A stretch of 64,000 nucleotides of DNA from Bacillota bacterium (GTDB taxonomy: Bacteria; Bacillota; Clostridia; Lachnospirales; Lachnospiraceae), in the NCBI GenBank assembly GCA_023410575.1, contig JAEYPP010000074.1, forward strand, positions 1 through 64,000. Direction: 5' to 3'. Each line of letters begins with the position of its first letter. Position 1 is the first letter of the stretch. Both the position numbers and the translations under genes were made by a program. Under the pieces are notes generated by a model. The model saw nothing but the letters and a program-made list of their open reading frames with translations, was not told the origin of the DNA and did no database searches. Positions 1 to 6,970 of the stretch are shown piece by piece.

Positions 1-190
1 GGTTTACCAAGGTGAGAACAAAGAATTACTTTACACCATCGTTGATTAATTTCTTGATCGTAGGAAGTGCAGCTACAAGACGAGTATCGTCAGTAATCTT
101 ACCTTCTTGTAATGGAACATTAAAGTCACAACGAACTAAAACTCTTTTGCCTTTTACGTTGATATCATCAACCGATTTTTTATTTAACAT
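1..190 (-). CDS. pgk: Phosphoglycerate kinase, N-terminal part, with apparent frameshift
   Basis: Glycolytic enzyme that transfers phosphate from 1,3-bisphosphoglycerate to ADP. Only the first ~60 codons lie in the window. The start is the ATG at 188-190, preceded by GAAAGGAGC; the product opens [20 protein letters not shown] and has the family's RCDFNVPL motif. The frame hits TAA at 26-28 straight after NDGVK. In the next frame the same strand reads [11 protein letters not shown], which is the conserved PGK continuation. One base therefore appears to be missing around 32-35. The enzyme is normally essential for glycolysis, so a sequencing or assembly error is as likely as a real lesion. It lies downstream of gap, separated by a terminator hairpin. 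Confidence 0.9.
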
Positions 191-223
191 AGGAAAGCTC
201 CTTTCAATAATAAACATAATGGA

Positions 224-257
224 GAAAAAAATAGGTCCGGTCCTTAAAGACCGGACC
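224..257 (-). terminator. Rho-independent terminator between gap and pgk
   Basis: Perfect 9-bp stem, GGTCCGGTC (234-242) with GACCGGACC (249-257), and a 6-nt loop. On the minus strand it is followed by T-rich sequence (A-run at 224-231 on the plus strand). It sits 17 bases past the gap stop and about 35 bases before the pgk start, so it should end or attenuate transcription between the two genes. Confidence 0.85.
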
Positions 258-274
258 CGTAAGGTCAATACTGA

Positions 275-1285
275 TTAAGCTAATTCAGCAAAGTACTTAA
301 TTGTTCTTACCATCTGGGATGTGTAAGAATTTTCATTATCGTACCAAGAAACAACCTTAACTAATGTCTTTCCATCTGGAAGCTCAGTAACTTTTGTTTG
401 AGTTGCATCAAATAAAGAACCGAATTTGCTACCGATGATATCAGAAGATACTAATTCTTCTTCAGTGTAACCAAAAGATTCACTAGCTGCTGCTTTCATA
501 GCTGCATTAACTTCATCCTTAGTTACTTTCTTTGTACAAACAGCTACTAATTCTGTTGTAGAACCAGTTGGAACTGGAACTCTCTGTGCAGAACCATCTA
601 ACTTACCAGCTAATTCTGGGATAACTAAACCGATTGCTTTTGCAGCACCAGTAGAGTTAGGAACGATATTAACAGCAGCTGCACGAGCTCTTCTTAAATC
701 GCCTTTTCTGTGTGGTCCATCAAGTACCATCTGATCACCAGTGTAAGCATGGATAGTAGTCATGAAACCTTTTTCGATTGATGCTAATTTATTTAATGTA
801 TCAGCCATAGGAGCTAAGCAGTTTGTAGTACAAGAAGCTGCTGAGATAATAGTATCATCTTTTGATAATGTATTCTCATTAACGCTATATACGATTGTAG
901 GAAGATCGTTGCCTGCTGGAGCAGAAATAACAACCTTCTTAGCACCTGCATTGATATGTGCTTGAGACTTAGCTTTAGAAACGTAGAAACCTGTACACTC
1001 AAGAACAACGTCTACGCCAAGGTCACCCCAAGGAAGTTTAGAAGCATCAGCCTCTGCGTAAATCTTGATTTCTTTACCGTCAACAACGATAGAAGATTCT
1101 TTTGCTTCAACTGTATGTCCTTCATATCTACCCTGTGCTGAATCATACTTTAATAAATGAGCTAACATTGCTGGATTAGTTAAATCGTTGATTGCAACTA
1201 CCTCATAACCTTCTGCACCAAACATTTGTCTGAATGCAAGACGACCAATACGTCCAAAACCATTAATTGCTACTTTTACTGCCAT
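275..1285 (-). CDS. gap: Glyceraldehyde-3-phosphate dehydrogenase, type I
   Basis: Oxidises and phosphorylates glyceraldehyde 3-phosphate to 1,3-bisphosphoglycerate with NAD+; cytosolic glycolysis. The 336-aa product has the usual family length. The N-terminal Rossmann motif is INGFGRIGR (residues ~7-15). The catalytic Cys is C152 in SAASCTTNC. The C-terminal SWYDNE segment is present. The start is the ATG at 1283-1285 with AGGAGG at 1295-1300; a 12-codon upstream extension in the same frame is not needed. It is the first gene of a gap-pgk pair, separated by a strong hairpin. Confidence 0.98.
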   Translation of the reverse strand: MAVKVAINGFGRIGRLAFRQMFGAEGYEVVAINDLTNPAMLAHLLKYDSAQGRYEGHTVEAKESSIVVDGKEIKIYAEADASKLPWGDLGVDVVLECTGFYVSKAKSQAHINAGAKKVVISAPAGNDLPTIVYSVNENTLSKDDTIISAASCTTNCLAPMADTLNKLASIEKGFMTTIHAYTGDQMVLDGPHRKGDLRRARAAAVNIVPNSTGAAKAIGLVIPELAGKLDGSAQRVPVPTGSTTELVAVCTKKVTKDEVNAAMKAAASESFGYTEEELVSSDIIGSKFGSLFDATQTKVTELPDGKTLVKVVSWYDNENSYTSQMVRTIKYFAELA

Positions 1286-1361
1286 GATTAAATTCCTCCT
1301 AAATGAAATTTTATAATACACTGTCTCAATGGATTAGCCTCATACGGGACAGCTATTAATT

Positions 1362-1390
1362 TATTTCTCGATTTGTTAAGTTTTTGTCAA
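1362..1390 (-). promoter_or_regulatory. Possible sigma-A promoter for gap
   Basis: On the minus strand an exact TTGACA (1385-1390) is followed after 17 bases by GAAATA (1362-1367), a poor -10. It lies about 80 bases upstream of the gap start, in the 262-base gap between lepB and gap. The rest of that gap is AT-rich with nothing else recognisable. Confidence 0.3.
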
Positions 1391-1547
1391 TCTAATAATT
1401 GACCCCAACAAAATCCTTCTCTATTTTACCCAATTCTAGCATAGATTTCAAGTATAATTTATTATTTTACTAATTATTAACACTTATTTCAATTTTTTCG
1501 ATAATGACATGTTTTTTTTGTGCACATTCATTATGCTATAGTTCTAA

Positions 1548-2159
1548 TTAGTCGATTAAACCAAATCGCGACAGCGGCCAGATTCTAAGAATTGCTCTTC
1601 CTCCGATATTTTTCTTCTTAATTGGACCAATATTACTATATCGACTATCCAAACTCACGGTACGATTATCACCTAATACAAAATATTCATCGTCAGCTAA
1701 CGTTAACTCTTCAGCTGCAATCCCTTGATATGTGATCGGATCTTTGCCAAAGTTTTCACTTAACCGGATACCATTAATAAAGATTGTATCATCCATAATC
1801 TGCACACTTTCTCCTGGAAGACCAATAATTCGTTTAATAAAGTACTCTTTATTTTCTCTTCCATATGGATAAAAAACTATTATATCAAACCTTTTTAAAT
1901 GATCGAAATGACGAGATATTTTTTCAACCCAAATGTTTTCTCCGTCATATAGCGTATTTTCCATCGAGTCTCCAATAACAATCGTTCGTTGCAATAGATA
2001 CTTTGGTACAATGACAGCCACAAAAAACAAAGCAATCACATAGATACAAACTTCAATCACCATACGTTTTTTCTTCGCAATTTGATGCGTTTCCCCCCCA
2101 TTATTTTCTACTGGGCTATGATCAATATTTGTTTCTTGTTCCATTTCCTCCTTGCACAT
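1548..2159 (-). CDS. lepB: Type I signal peptidase (first of a tandem pair)
   Basis: Membrane-bound serine protease that removes signal peptides from secreted proteins. The 203-aa protein has a short cytosolic N-terminus, one transmembrane helix (about 33-52) and an outside catalytic domain. The nucleophile is S65 in GDSMENTL, the general base K109 in FIKRIIGLPGE; the box VLGDNR..SLDSR follows. The start at 2159 has AGAAGGTG upstream; an internal Met (MEQET) is a possible alternative but its SD would be too close. It follows a paralogue by 18 bases in the same orientation, probably one transcript. Confidence 0.95.
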   Translation of the reverse strand: MCKEEMEQETNIDHSPVENNGGETHQIAKKKRMVIEVCIYVIALFFVAVIVPKYLLQRTIVIGDSMENTLYDGENIWVEKISRHFDHLKRFDIIVFYPYGRENKEYFIKRIIGLPGESVQIMDDTIFINGIRLSENFGKDPITYQGIAAEELTLADDEYFVLGDNRTVSLDSRYSNIGPIKKKNIGGRAILRIWPLSRFGLID

Positions 2160-2177
2160 CGTGAATGCACCTTCTCT

Positions 2178-2786
2178 CTATTCATGCCTTATGAAGCCAA
2201 AATCGCTCAATGGCCAAATTCTACACCAAGCACGTCCAAGTATGGAATCAATTGTTACTGGTCCAACTAACTCACTTCTACTGTCTTTACTGTTATTTCG
2301 ATTATCACCTAGAACAAAATACTCATCTTCTCTAAGTGTAATAGGCTCAAAAGCAATTCCAGGATTTCGAATTACATTCTCTTTTCCAAAGTTTTCGCTT
2401 AAAGGAGCTCCATCAATATAGATTATGTTATCGATAATTTGAACTGTTTCTCCAGGTAGTCCAATGATACGCTTAATATAACATAACTCATCGTCATACT
2501 CATAAGGATGAAAAACAATTACATCAAATCTCTGTGGATCTGTAAATAAGTACTTTATTTTTTCTATCAACAAATGATCATCATCATTCAATGTTGACTC
2601 CATTGAACTCCCATTCACTTCAACTGGTTGTATTACAAATTTCTGAATAATCAATACACCAACTAAAATTACTGCAAAATAAACGATAGTCTCTGACACC
2701 TGCCTTATAAAATTCTTTTTTGTCTTTTTTGTCTCAGGATTCGCTTCATTTTGTTCTACTTGAACAGGTTCTAATTGTTCTTTCAT
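2178..2786 (-). CDS. lepB: Type I signal peptidase (second of a tandem pair)
   Basis: Paralogue of the next gene downstream, with the same reaction and topology. The 202-aa product starts at the ATG at 2784-2786 (MKEQLEPV), about 8 bases after an AAAGG site; an upstream in-frame Met lacks a good site. One transmembrane helix at about 32-50. The catalytic Ser is S61 in NGSSMEST and Lys K105 in YIKRIIGLPGE; the LGDNR..SKDSR box is present. Two adjacent copies suggest duplication. The rpoZ terminator hairpin lies upstream, so the pair probably has its own promoter. Confidence 0.95.
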   Translation of the reverse strand: MKEQLEPVQVEQNEANPETKKTKKNFIRQVSETIVYFAVILVGVLIIQKFVIQPVEVNGSSMESTLNDDDHLLIEKIKYLFTDPQRFDVIVFHPYEYDDELCYIKRIIGLPGETVQIIDNIIYIDGAPLSENFGKENVIRNPGIAFEPITLREDEYFVLGDNRNNSKDSRSELVGPVTIDSILGRAWCRIWPLSDFGFIRHE

Positions 2787-2830
2787 ACACTTTGCCTTTC
2801 TTTCATAAGTTTCTATCGTATAACCATATG

Positions 2831-2875
2831 AAATAAGCTGCTGTAACGGTACCATCCACTTACAGCAGCTTATTT
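2831..2875 (-). terminator. Long hairpin downstream of rpoZ
   Basis: A perfect 16-bp inverted repeat (AAATAAGCTGCTGTAA at 2831-2846 with its complement at 2860-2875) and a 13-nt loop. It lies 28 bases past the rpoZ stop. The stem itself ends in a T-rich stretch on the minus strand. It is probably the terminator of the yicC-remA-rpoZ operon. Confidence 0.7.
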
Positions 2876-2902
2876 TATCTTATTACACTCATGTTGTTCG
2901 TA

Positions 2903-3148
2903 TTATTGCTCAAGGTCTTCATCATCACTTACAATTTTAACTTTTCCTTCTCTTAACTCCTCTACAGCTACAGAAAGAGGTTTATTACAACCAGCATCCG
3001 CCATAGGCTTTGAACCATCGATAATCTGTCTTGCACGCTTTGCTGTTGCTAATACAATAGAGTATCTACTGTTAACAACAGGCTGTTCACCAGGTTCTAC
3101 CTCACTATTTACTACTTGCATCAAATCATGATAAGATGGATGTAACAT
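2903..3148 (-). CDS. rpoZ: RNA polymerase omega subunit
   Basis: Small subunit that helps assemble RNA polymerase by binding beta-prime. The 81-aa product starts MLHPSYHDLM at 3148 with GGAGAG 7 bases upstream; an in-frame Met six codons earlier overlaps that site and is rejected. It has the family's SRYSIVLATAKRARQI helix and the KPLSVAVEEL motif, then an acidic tail. It follows remA in the order yicC-remA-rpoZ. In many Firmicutes gmk sits between remA and rpoZ, but here there is room for no gene. Confidence 0.95.
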   Translation of the reverse strand: MLHPSYHDLMQVVNSEVEPGEQPVVNSRYSIVLATAKRARQIIDGSKPMADAGCNKPLSVAVEELREGKVKIVSDDEDLEQ

Positions 3149-3191
3149 ATCTATCTCTCCTTCCAATACTTACATATTTTATAGAATTCGC

Positions 3192-3455
3192 TTATGAATC
3201 AAGCTTATCTTGACCTTCCTTTTGATTGACACGGTTTGCAATTGTATCTGGTAGTAAAGCGGATAAAACTACTTGCCCCTGTTCCATCACAATAACTGCT
3301 TTACACTTTCTACCACAAGTGGCATCAATACAATTCATATTATCTTTTGCATTCTGAACCATGCGTTTGACCGGTGCTGCATCCGGTCGAATCACAGCTA
3401 CTATTTTCACAGAATTCACAACATTACCAAAACCAATATTTATCAGTTTATTCAA
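3192..3455 (-). CDS. remA: RemA/DUF370 family regulatory protein
   Basis: Small DNA-binding protein of the DUF370 family. In Bacillus subtilis RemA activates biofilm matrix genes; the role here is inferred by family only. The 87-aa product opens with the diagnostic INIGFGNVVN and contains RPDAAPVKRM. The start codon is TTG (3453-3455), supported by GAGGGG 7 bases upstream and by the family N-terminus; no ATG fits. It lies 13 bases after the yicC stop, with rpoZ next. The C-terminal ~25 residues are polar and not conserved in what I recall of the family. Confidence 0.9.
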   Translation of the reverse strand: MNKLINIGFGNVVNSVKIVAVIRPDAAPVKRMVQNAKDNMNCIDATCGRKCKAVIVMEQGQVVLSALLPDTIANRVNQKEGQDKLDS

Positions 3456-3468
3456 AAGTCATCCCCTC

Positions 3469-4347
3469 TTACTCTATGTTTTGAATCTGTTCACGAATCT
3501 TTTCAATCTCTGTTTTCAAATCAATCGCCTTATTAGACACTGCTAAGTCATTCGCTTTCGACAGAATCGTATTCGCTTCTCGGTTCATCTCTTGAGCAAT
3601 GAAATCAAGTTTTCGACCTATGTTGACTCCCTCATTCAAAGTTTCCTTCATACTACCAATATGCGCTTTTAAACGAACGGTCTCTTCATCAACACAAATT
3701 TTGTCTGCAAAGATAGTGATTTCTGTTGCCAATACACTTTCATCTACCCTGTTATCGGAAAGTAATTCATTAACTTTATCCGTTAACTTTTTACGATATT
3801 CAGCTACAATCTGCGGTTCTCGCTCCTCAATAAAAGCGATAAGTTCTAACATACAATTAAGTTTAGCTATAATATCGTTCTTAAGGTGATCACCTTCAGC
3901 AATTCGTGTCTCGACAAATTTTTGCGCCGCCGATTCAACTGCATTCTTAAGTAATTCCCATAACTGCTCTTCATCTATCGTTTGCTCTTCTAATGTAAAT
4001 ACGTCAGGAAATTTCGAAAGCACAGATGCTGTCAAGTCATTCTTGATATTGAAATCACCACTCATCTTAACAAAGCCGTTATAGTATTCTCTCGCAATTT
4101 CTTCATTATACTTAACACATTGTTTTCCTTCGCTATAATCTTCGTATGTAATAAACATATCGACCTTACCACGGCTAAGATATTGTTTTAATACATTACG
4201 AATAGCTGACTCAAAAAAACTAAGTTTCTTTGGCATCTTAATCGTTAGTTCTAGATAACGATGATTGACCGATTTCATCTCTACAACCAGCTTACGTTCT
4301 GAATTGTCGAGTTCATAACGTCCAAAACCTGTCATGCTTTTTAACAT
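3469..4347 (-). CDS. yicC: YicC/YloC family endoribonuclease
   Basis: Member of the YicC/YloC family; E. coli YicC is an endoribonuclease that affects small-RNA turnover. The 292-aa length is normal. The N-terminus MLKSMTGFGRYE is diagnostic, as is the C-terminal segment containing REANTILSKAND followed by LKTEIEKIREQIQNIE. It is first in the operon yicC-remA-rpoZ, an order common in Firmicutes. A weak GGGAAAG-like ribosome site lies upstream of the ATG at 4347. Confidence 0.93.
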   Translation of the reverse strand: MLKSMTGFGRYELDNSERKLVVEMKSVNHRYLELTIKMPKKLSFFESAIRNVLKQYLSRGKVDMFITYEDYSEGKQCVKYNEEIAREYYNGFVKMSGDFNIKNDLTASVLSKFPDVFTLEEQTIDEEQLWELLKNAVESAAQKFVETRIAEGDHLKNDIIAKLNCMLELIAFIEEREPQIVAEYRKKLTDKVNELLSDNRVDESVLATEITIFADKICVDEETVRLKAHIGSMKETLNEGVNIGRKLDFIAQEMNREANTILSKANDLAVSNKAIDLKTEIEKIREQIQNIE

Positions 4348-4455
4348 TCCAACACATTCTTTCCCAATATATTCATTTAACTTAGATGATTATCTAGTCC
4401 ATTATAAAGTACTTTTCATCATTCGTCAAGAAAAACAGACTGACTATTGAAGCAA

Positions 4456-5415
4456 CTAGTTAAAATAAACTAGCTTTTCTTCCGGCTCTGTAGCTGCCTC
4501 GACTTTTGTAGCATATAAGATTGGGCCTTTTCCATGGTATTCTTTCGTATATTCAACACGAATTTTTGCAGTGACGGTAACCCACATACGACTCTTTAAT
4601 TCTTCATAAGGAACTGGGCCAATTTCCTTGCTCATCTTGCACATAAATCCAATAAATGCCGTATCATCAGCACAACAGGTCATCGCAAATCTACCAGGAA
4701 CAAAACACCCACTTGGAAAACGATCCGTTTTATAAACCATAGCAAGAAAACGCACCGTCTTACCATTGTAATCCTTTGGATGATCCATCGCATTCATATA
4801 CCATAAGCCATAATCCTCGTCACTAATCTCAATGATGTCCGCATTTATATCAAAGGGCATTATTTCTTGTCCAGCATCTGTTGTAACACCTTCTAACGAT
4901 TCATATATAATCTGAGCTTTTCGATTTATTGGTTTAATCGTTCTTCTGATTGCAATTTTGTCGGTTGTCTCGTTGCAACGATTAATAATAATAGTATCAG
5001 AATATTTAAACTGCCCAACCATAATAGCTCGAAAATTATTTGTATAATTTATATACGTAGTTGCATCTATAATAGTAATAATTTGTGCCAACGCCCATCC
5101 ATCTGGCATATCGATTTCTAAAAACTCCTCAAAATCCCACATACCATTGCATTCAAATAGCACGCGTTCCGGTCGATAAAATCCCTGTAAACGCTCCAAG
5201 AATTCACCCGTTAACTGCTCTTGATCTTCTACTGTTACAACACTAACACCTTTCTTAACAAGATTGGCTTCATCAAATTCTACCTCTCCTTCTTCACAGA
5301 CGACTAATAAAGTTTTAGCTCCATCTGCAAAATCAGGATTATTGATAGTTTCTAATATAAATGTACTTTTTCCACTTTCCAAAAAGCCATTAACTACAAA
5401 AACAGGGATGTCCAT
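4456..5415 (-). CDS. CobW/G3E-type GTPase fused to a DUF1980-like C-terminal domain
   Basis: A 319-aa protein in two parts. Residues 1-~180 form a CobW-like P-loop GTPase with Walker A GFLESGKST (residues 10-18), but the usual CxCC metal motif of this family is absent. Residues ~205-319 (GKTVRFLAMVY, GRFAMTCCADD, then WVTVTAKI) resemble the C-terminal domain of YcgQ/TIGR03943 (DUF1980) permease partners, whose genes are metal (Zur) regulated in bacilli. The TCC pair could bind metal. It lies 17 bases after a His-rich CobW gene, so the two are probably one operon. Family knowledge suggests transition-metal trafficking; the substrate is not shown by sequence. Confidence 0.82.
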   Translation of the reverse strand: MDIPVFVVNGFLESGKSTFILETINNPDFADGAKTLLVVCEEGEVEFDEANLVKKGVSVVTVEDQEQLTGEFLERLQGFYRPERVLFECNGMWDFEEFLEIDMPDGWALAQIITIIDATTYINYTNNFRAIMVGQFKYSDTIIINRCNETTDKIAIRRTIKPINRKAQIIYESLEGVTTDAGQEIMPFDINADIIEISDEDYGLWYMNAMDHPKDYNGKTVRFLAMVYKTDRFPSGCFVPGRFAMTCCADDTAFIGFMCKMSKEIGPVPYEELKSRMWVTVTAKIRVEYTKEYHGKGPILYATKVEAATEPEEKLVYFN

Positions 5416-5432
5416 TTTGTTACCGTTCCTCT

Positions 5433-6485
5433 CTATTGAAACATATGCTCAATTGCTTCTGTATTTAACTTGCTACCAATCACACATAATCTTCCTGTAA
5501 TATCTGCTGCGCCTTCACGAATTTCAAACTCACCTGGTACAAAATCAAAGTAAAACCATTCCCCAGACGTACCAGCAACAATTCCTTTTGCTCTTAAGAT
5601 AAAACCAATATCCTCTGCTTCTGATAACTGATTTAATATTTTCTCTAATTCCTCTTTGCTATATTTACGAATCGTTTGTGTACCCCAGCTTGTGAATACT
5701 TCATCTGCATGATGATGGTGGTGATCTTCATGATTATGTTCACAACATTCATGGTCGTGATCTTCATGATTATGTCCACAACATTCATGATCGTGTTCTT
5801 CATGATTGTGTCCACAACATTCATGATCGTGTTCTTCATGATCGTGTCCTGGTTCTAGACTTTCTGCTTTTAATAATTCGCTTTCGAATGTATTCTCCTC
5901 TTCCATCGCCTTAATAATCTGACTACCTTGAATCTGATCCCAAGGCGTTGTTACAATCGTAGCTTTTTCATTATGTTCGCGAAGCAATGCTAACGCAGCA
6001 CTTAATTTATCTTCTGAAACTTCCTGTGTACGACTTAAGATTATAGTCTTTGCACTTTCTACTTGATTATTGAAAAACTCACCAAAATTCTTCATATACA
6101 TCTTACATTTCTTCACATCTACAATTGCAGTATAACTATTAAGAACAACATCCTTAGATAAAACACCTTTTACTGCATTGATGACGTCTGATAATTTGCC
6201 AACACCTGAAGGCTCGATAATAATACGCTCTGGATGAAACTTATCAAGTACTTCATGTAATGACTTGTCAAAATCTCCAACTAGAGAACAGCAAATACAG
6301 CCCGAATTCATTTCCGTAATTTGAATCCCAGATTCTTTTAAGAAACCTCCATCAATACCGATTTCTCCAAATTCATTCTCTATTAGTACTAATTTTTCAT
6401 TTTGAAAGCCTTCTTTCAGAAGCTTTTTAATTAGTGTTGTCTTTCCTGCTCCTAAGAAACCAGAGATAATATCTATTTTTGTCAT
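5433..6485 (-). CDS. CobW family GTP-binding metallochaperone with His-rich repeats
   Basis: G3E-family GTPase, a likely metallochaperone. The 350-aa product starts MTKIDIISGFLGAGKTT at 6485 with AAGGAC upstream; 37 upstream in-frame codons are not coding. Walker A is GFLGAGKTT (residues 9-17). The metal-binding CxCC motif is SGCICC (C63, C65, C66). A metal-binding linker at about 218-265 holds near-identical 12-residue repeats (GHNHEEHDHECC type) ending in five His. The CobW C-terminal domain follows. It pairs with the CobW-DUF1980 fusion immediately downstream. Zinc, nickel or cobalt are all possible. Confidence 0.92.
   Translation of the reverse strand: MTKIDIISGFLGAGKTTLIKKLLKEGFQNEKLVLIENEFGEIGIDGGFLKESGIQITEMNSGCICCSLVGDFDKSLHEVLDKFHPERIIIEPSGVGKLSDVINAVKGVLSKDVVLNSYTAIVDVKKCKMYMKNFGEFFNNQVESAKTIILSRTQEVSEDKLSAALALLREHNEKATIVTTPWDQIQGSQIIKAMEEENTFESELLKAESLEPGHDHEEHDHECCGHNHEEHDHECCGHNHEDHDHECCEHNHEDHHHHHADEVFTSWGTQTIRKYSKEELEKILNQLSEAEDIGFILRAKGIVAGTSGEWFYFDFVPGEFEIREGAADITGRLCVIGSKLNTEAIEHMFQ
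5723..5846 (-). repeat. 36-bp tandem repeat coding the His-rich linker
   Basis: Three near-identical 36-bp units (5723-5758, 5759-5794, 5795-5830) plus a partial fourth, inside the CobW gene. Each unit codes for 12 residues rich in His, Glu/Asp and a Cys pair. Copies differ by only a few bases, suggesting recent expansion; copy number may vary between strains. Confidence 0.9.
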
Positions 6486-6580
6486 ATGCTTGTCCTTCTT
6501 TCCACAATAATAAGTCAATCGAATGATCTCCTTGCCATAATCATTTGCTATTATAGCACTACTTAATAACAATTTCAAAC

Positions 6581-6624
6581 TTACTGGGTACAACAAAATC
6601 TAAAGATTTTGCTGTACCCAGTAA
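6581..6624 (-). terminator. Long hairpin downstream of the SPOR gene
   Basis: Near-perfect 20-bp inverted repeat: TTACTGGGTACAACAAAATC at 6581-6600 pairs with 6605-6624, with a 4-nt loop (TAAA) and one mismatch. It lies 9 bases past the SPOR-gene stop and upstream of the CobW pair. The minus strand downstream is T-rich but has no strict T-run, so terminator function is likely rather than certain. Confidence 0.6.
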
Positions 6625-6632
6625 CTCCTTAG

Positions 6633-6896
6633 TTAAAAAGTAGGCAATTCTTGCACATTAAATTCTTTTATTAATGTCTCATAACCTAATAATTTTAAAT
6701 CAGCCTCATCTTCTGTTGCTTCGGATAACAAAGGATAATCTCCAACCAATACATAGTAAAGATTATTATCACCTTTTACAACTCTAGCAGGATATCCTAG
6801 ATAAATCAAAGGATTTGCCACACTATTCGCTGCTGCCTCTGTACGAAAAACACCAACTTGCACACTATATCTTTTAGAATCTGGACGATCATTCAT
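6633..6896 (-). CDS. Small SPOR-domain protein
   Basis: An 87-aa protein that is almost entirely one SPOR-like domain (YSVQVGVFRTEAAANSVANP and YYVLVGDYPLLSEA), a fold that binds denuded peptidoglycan glycans. The start is taken at MNDRPDSKR (6896), 5 bases after AGGAG. No signal peptide or membrane helix is visible, which is odd for a peptidoglycan-binding protein; it may act in the cytosol or mother cell, or bind something else. It is flanked by the GDPD gene upstream and a hairpin downstream. Confidence 0.75.
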   Translation of the reverse strand: MNDRPDSKRYSVQVGVFRTEAAANSVANPLIYLGYPARVVKGDNNLYYVLVGDYPLLSEATEDEADLKLLGYETLIKEFNVQELPTF

Positions 6897-6970
6897 GCAT
6901 ACTCCTATAACATATATCACTTATAATTTGATATACTTTACTATATGCATGATAATTACAGTTTCCACAA

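Noticed and set aside
5645..5858. Open frames on both strands across the His-rich repeat
   Set aside because: Low-complexity shadows of the CobW gene; repeats of M, F, V and T only.
6500..6550. Zur/Fur-type operator upstream of the CobW pair
   Set aside because: Only a loose AATGAT...ATCATT inverted repeat with the wrong spacing; not close to a known consensus.
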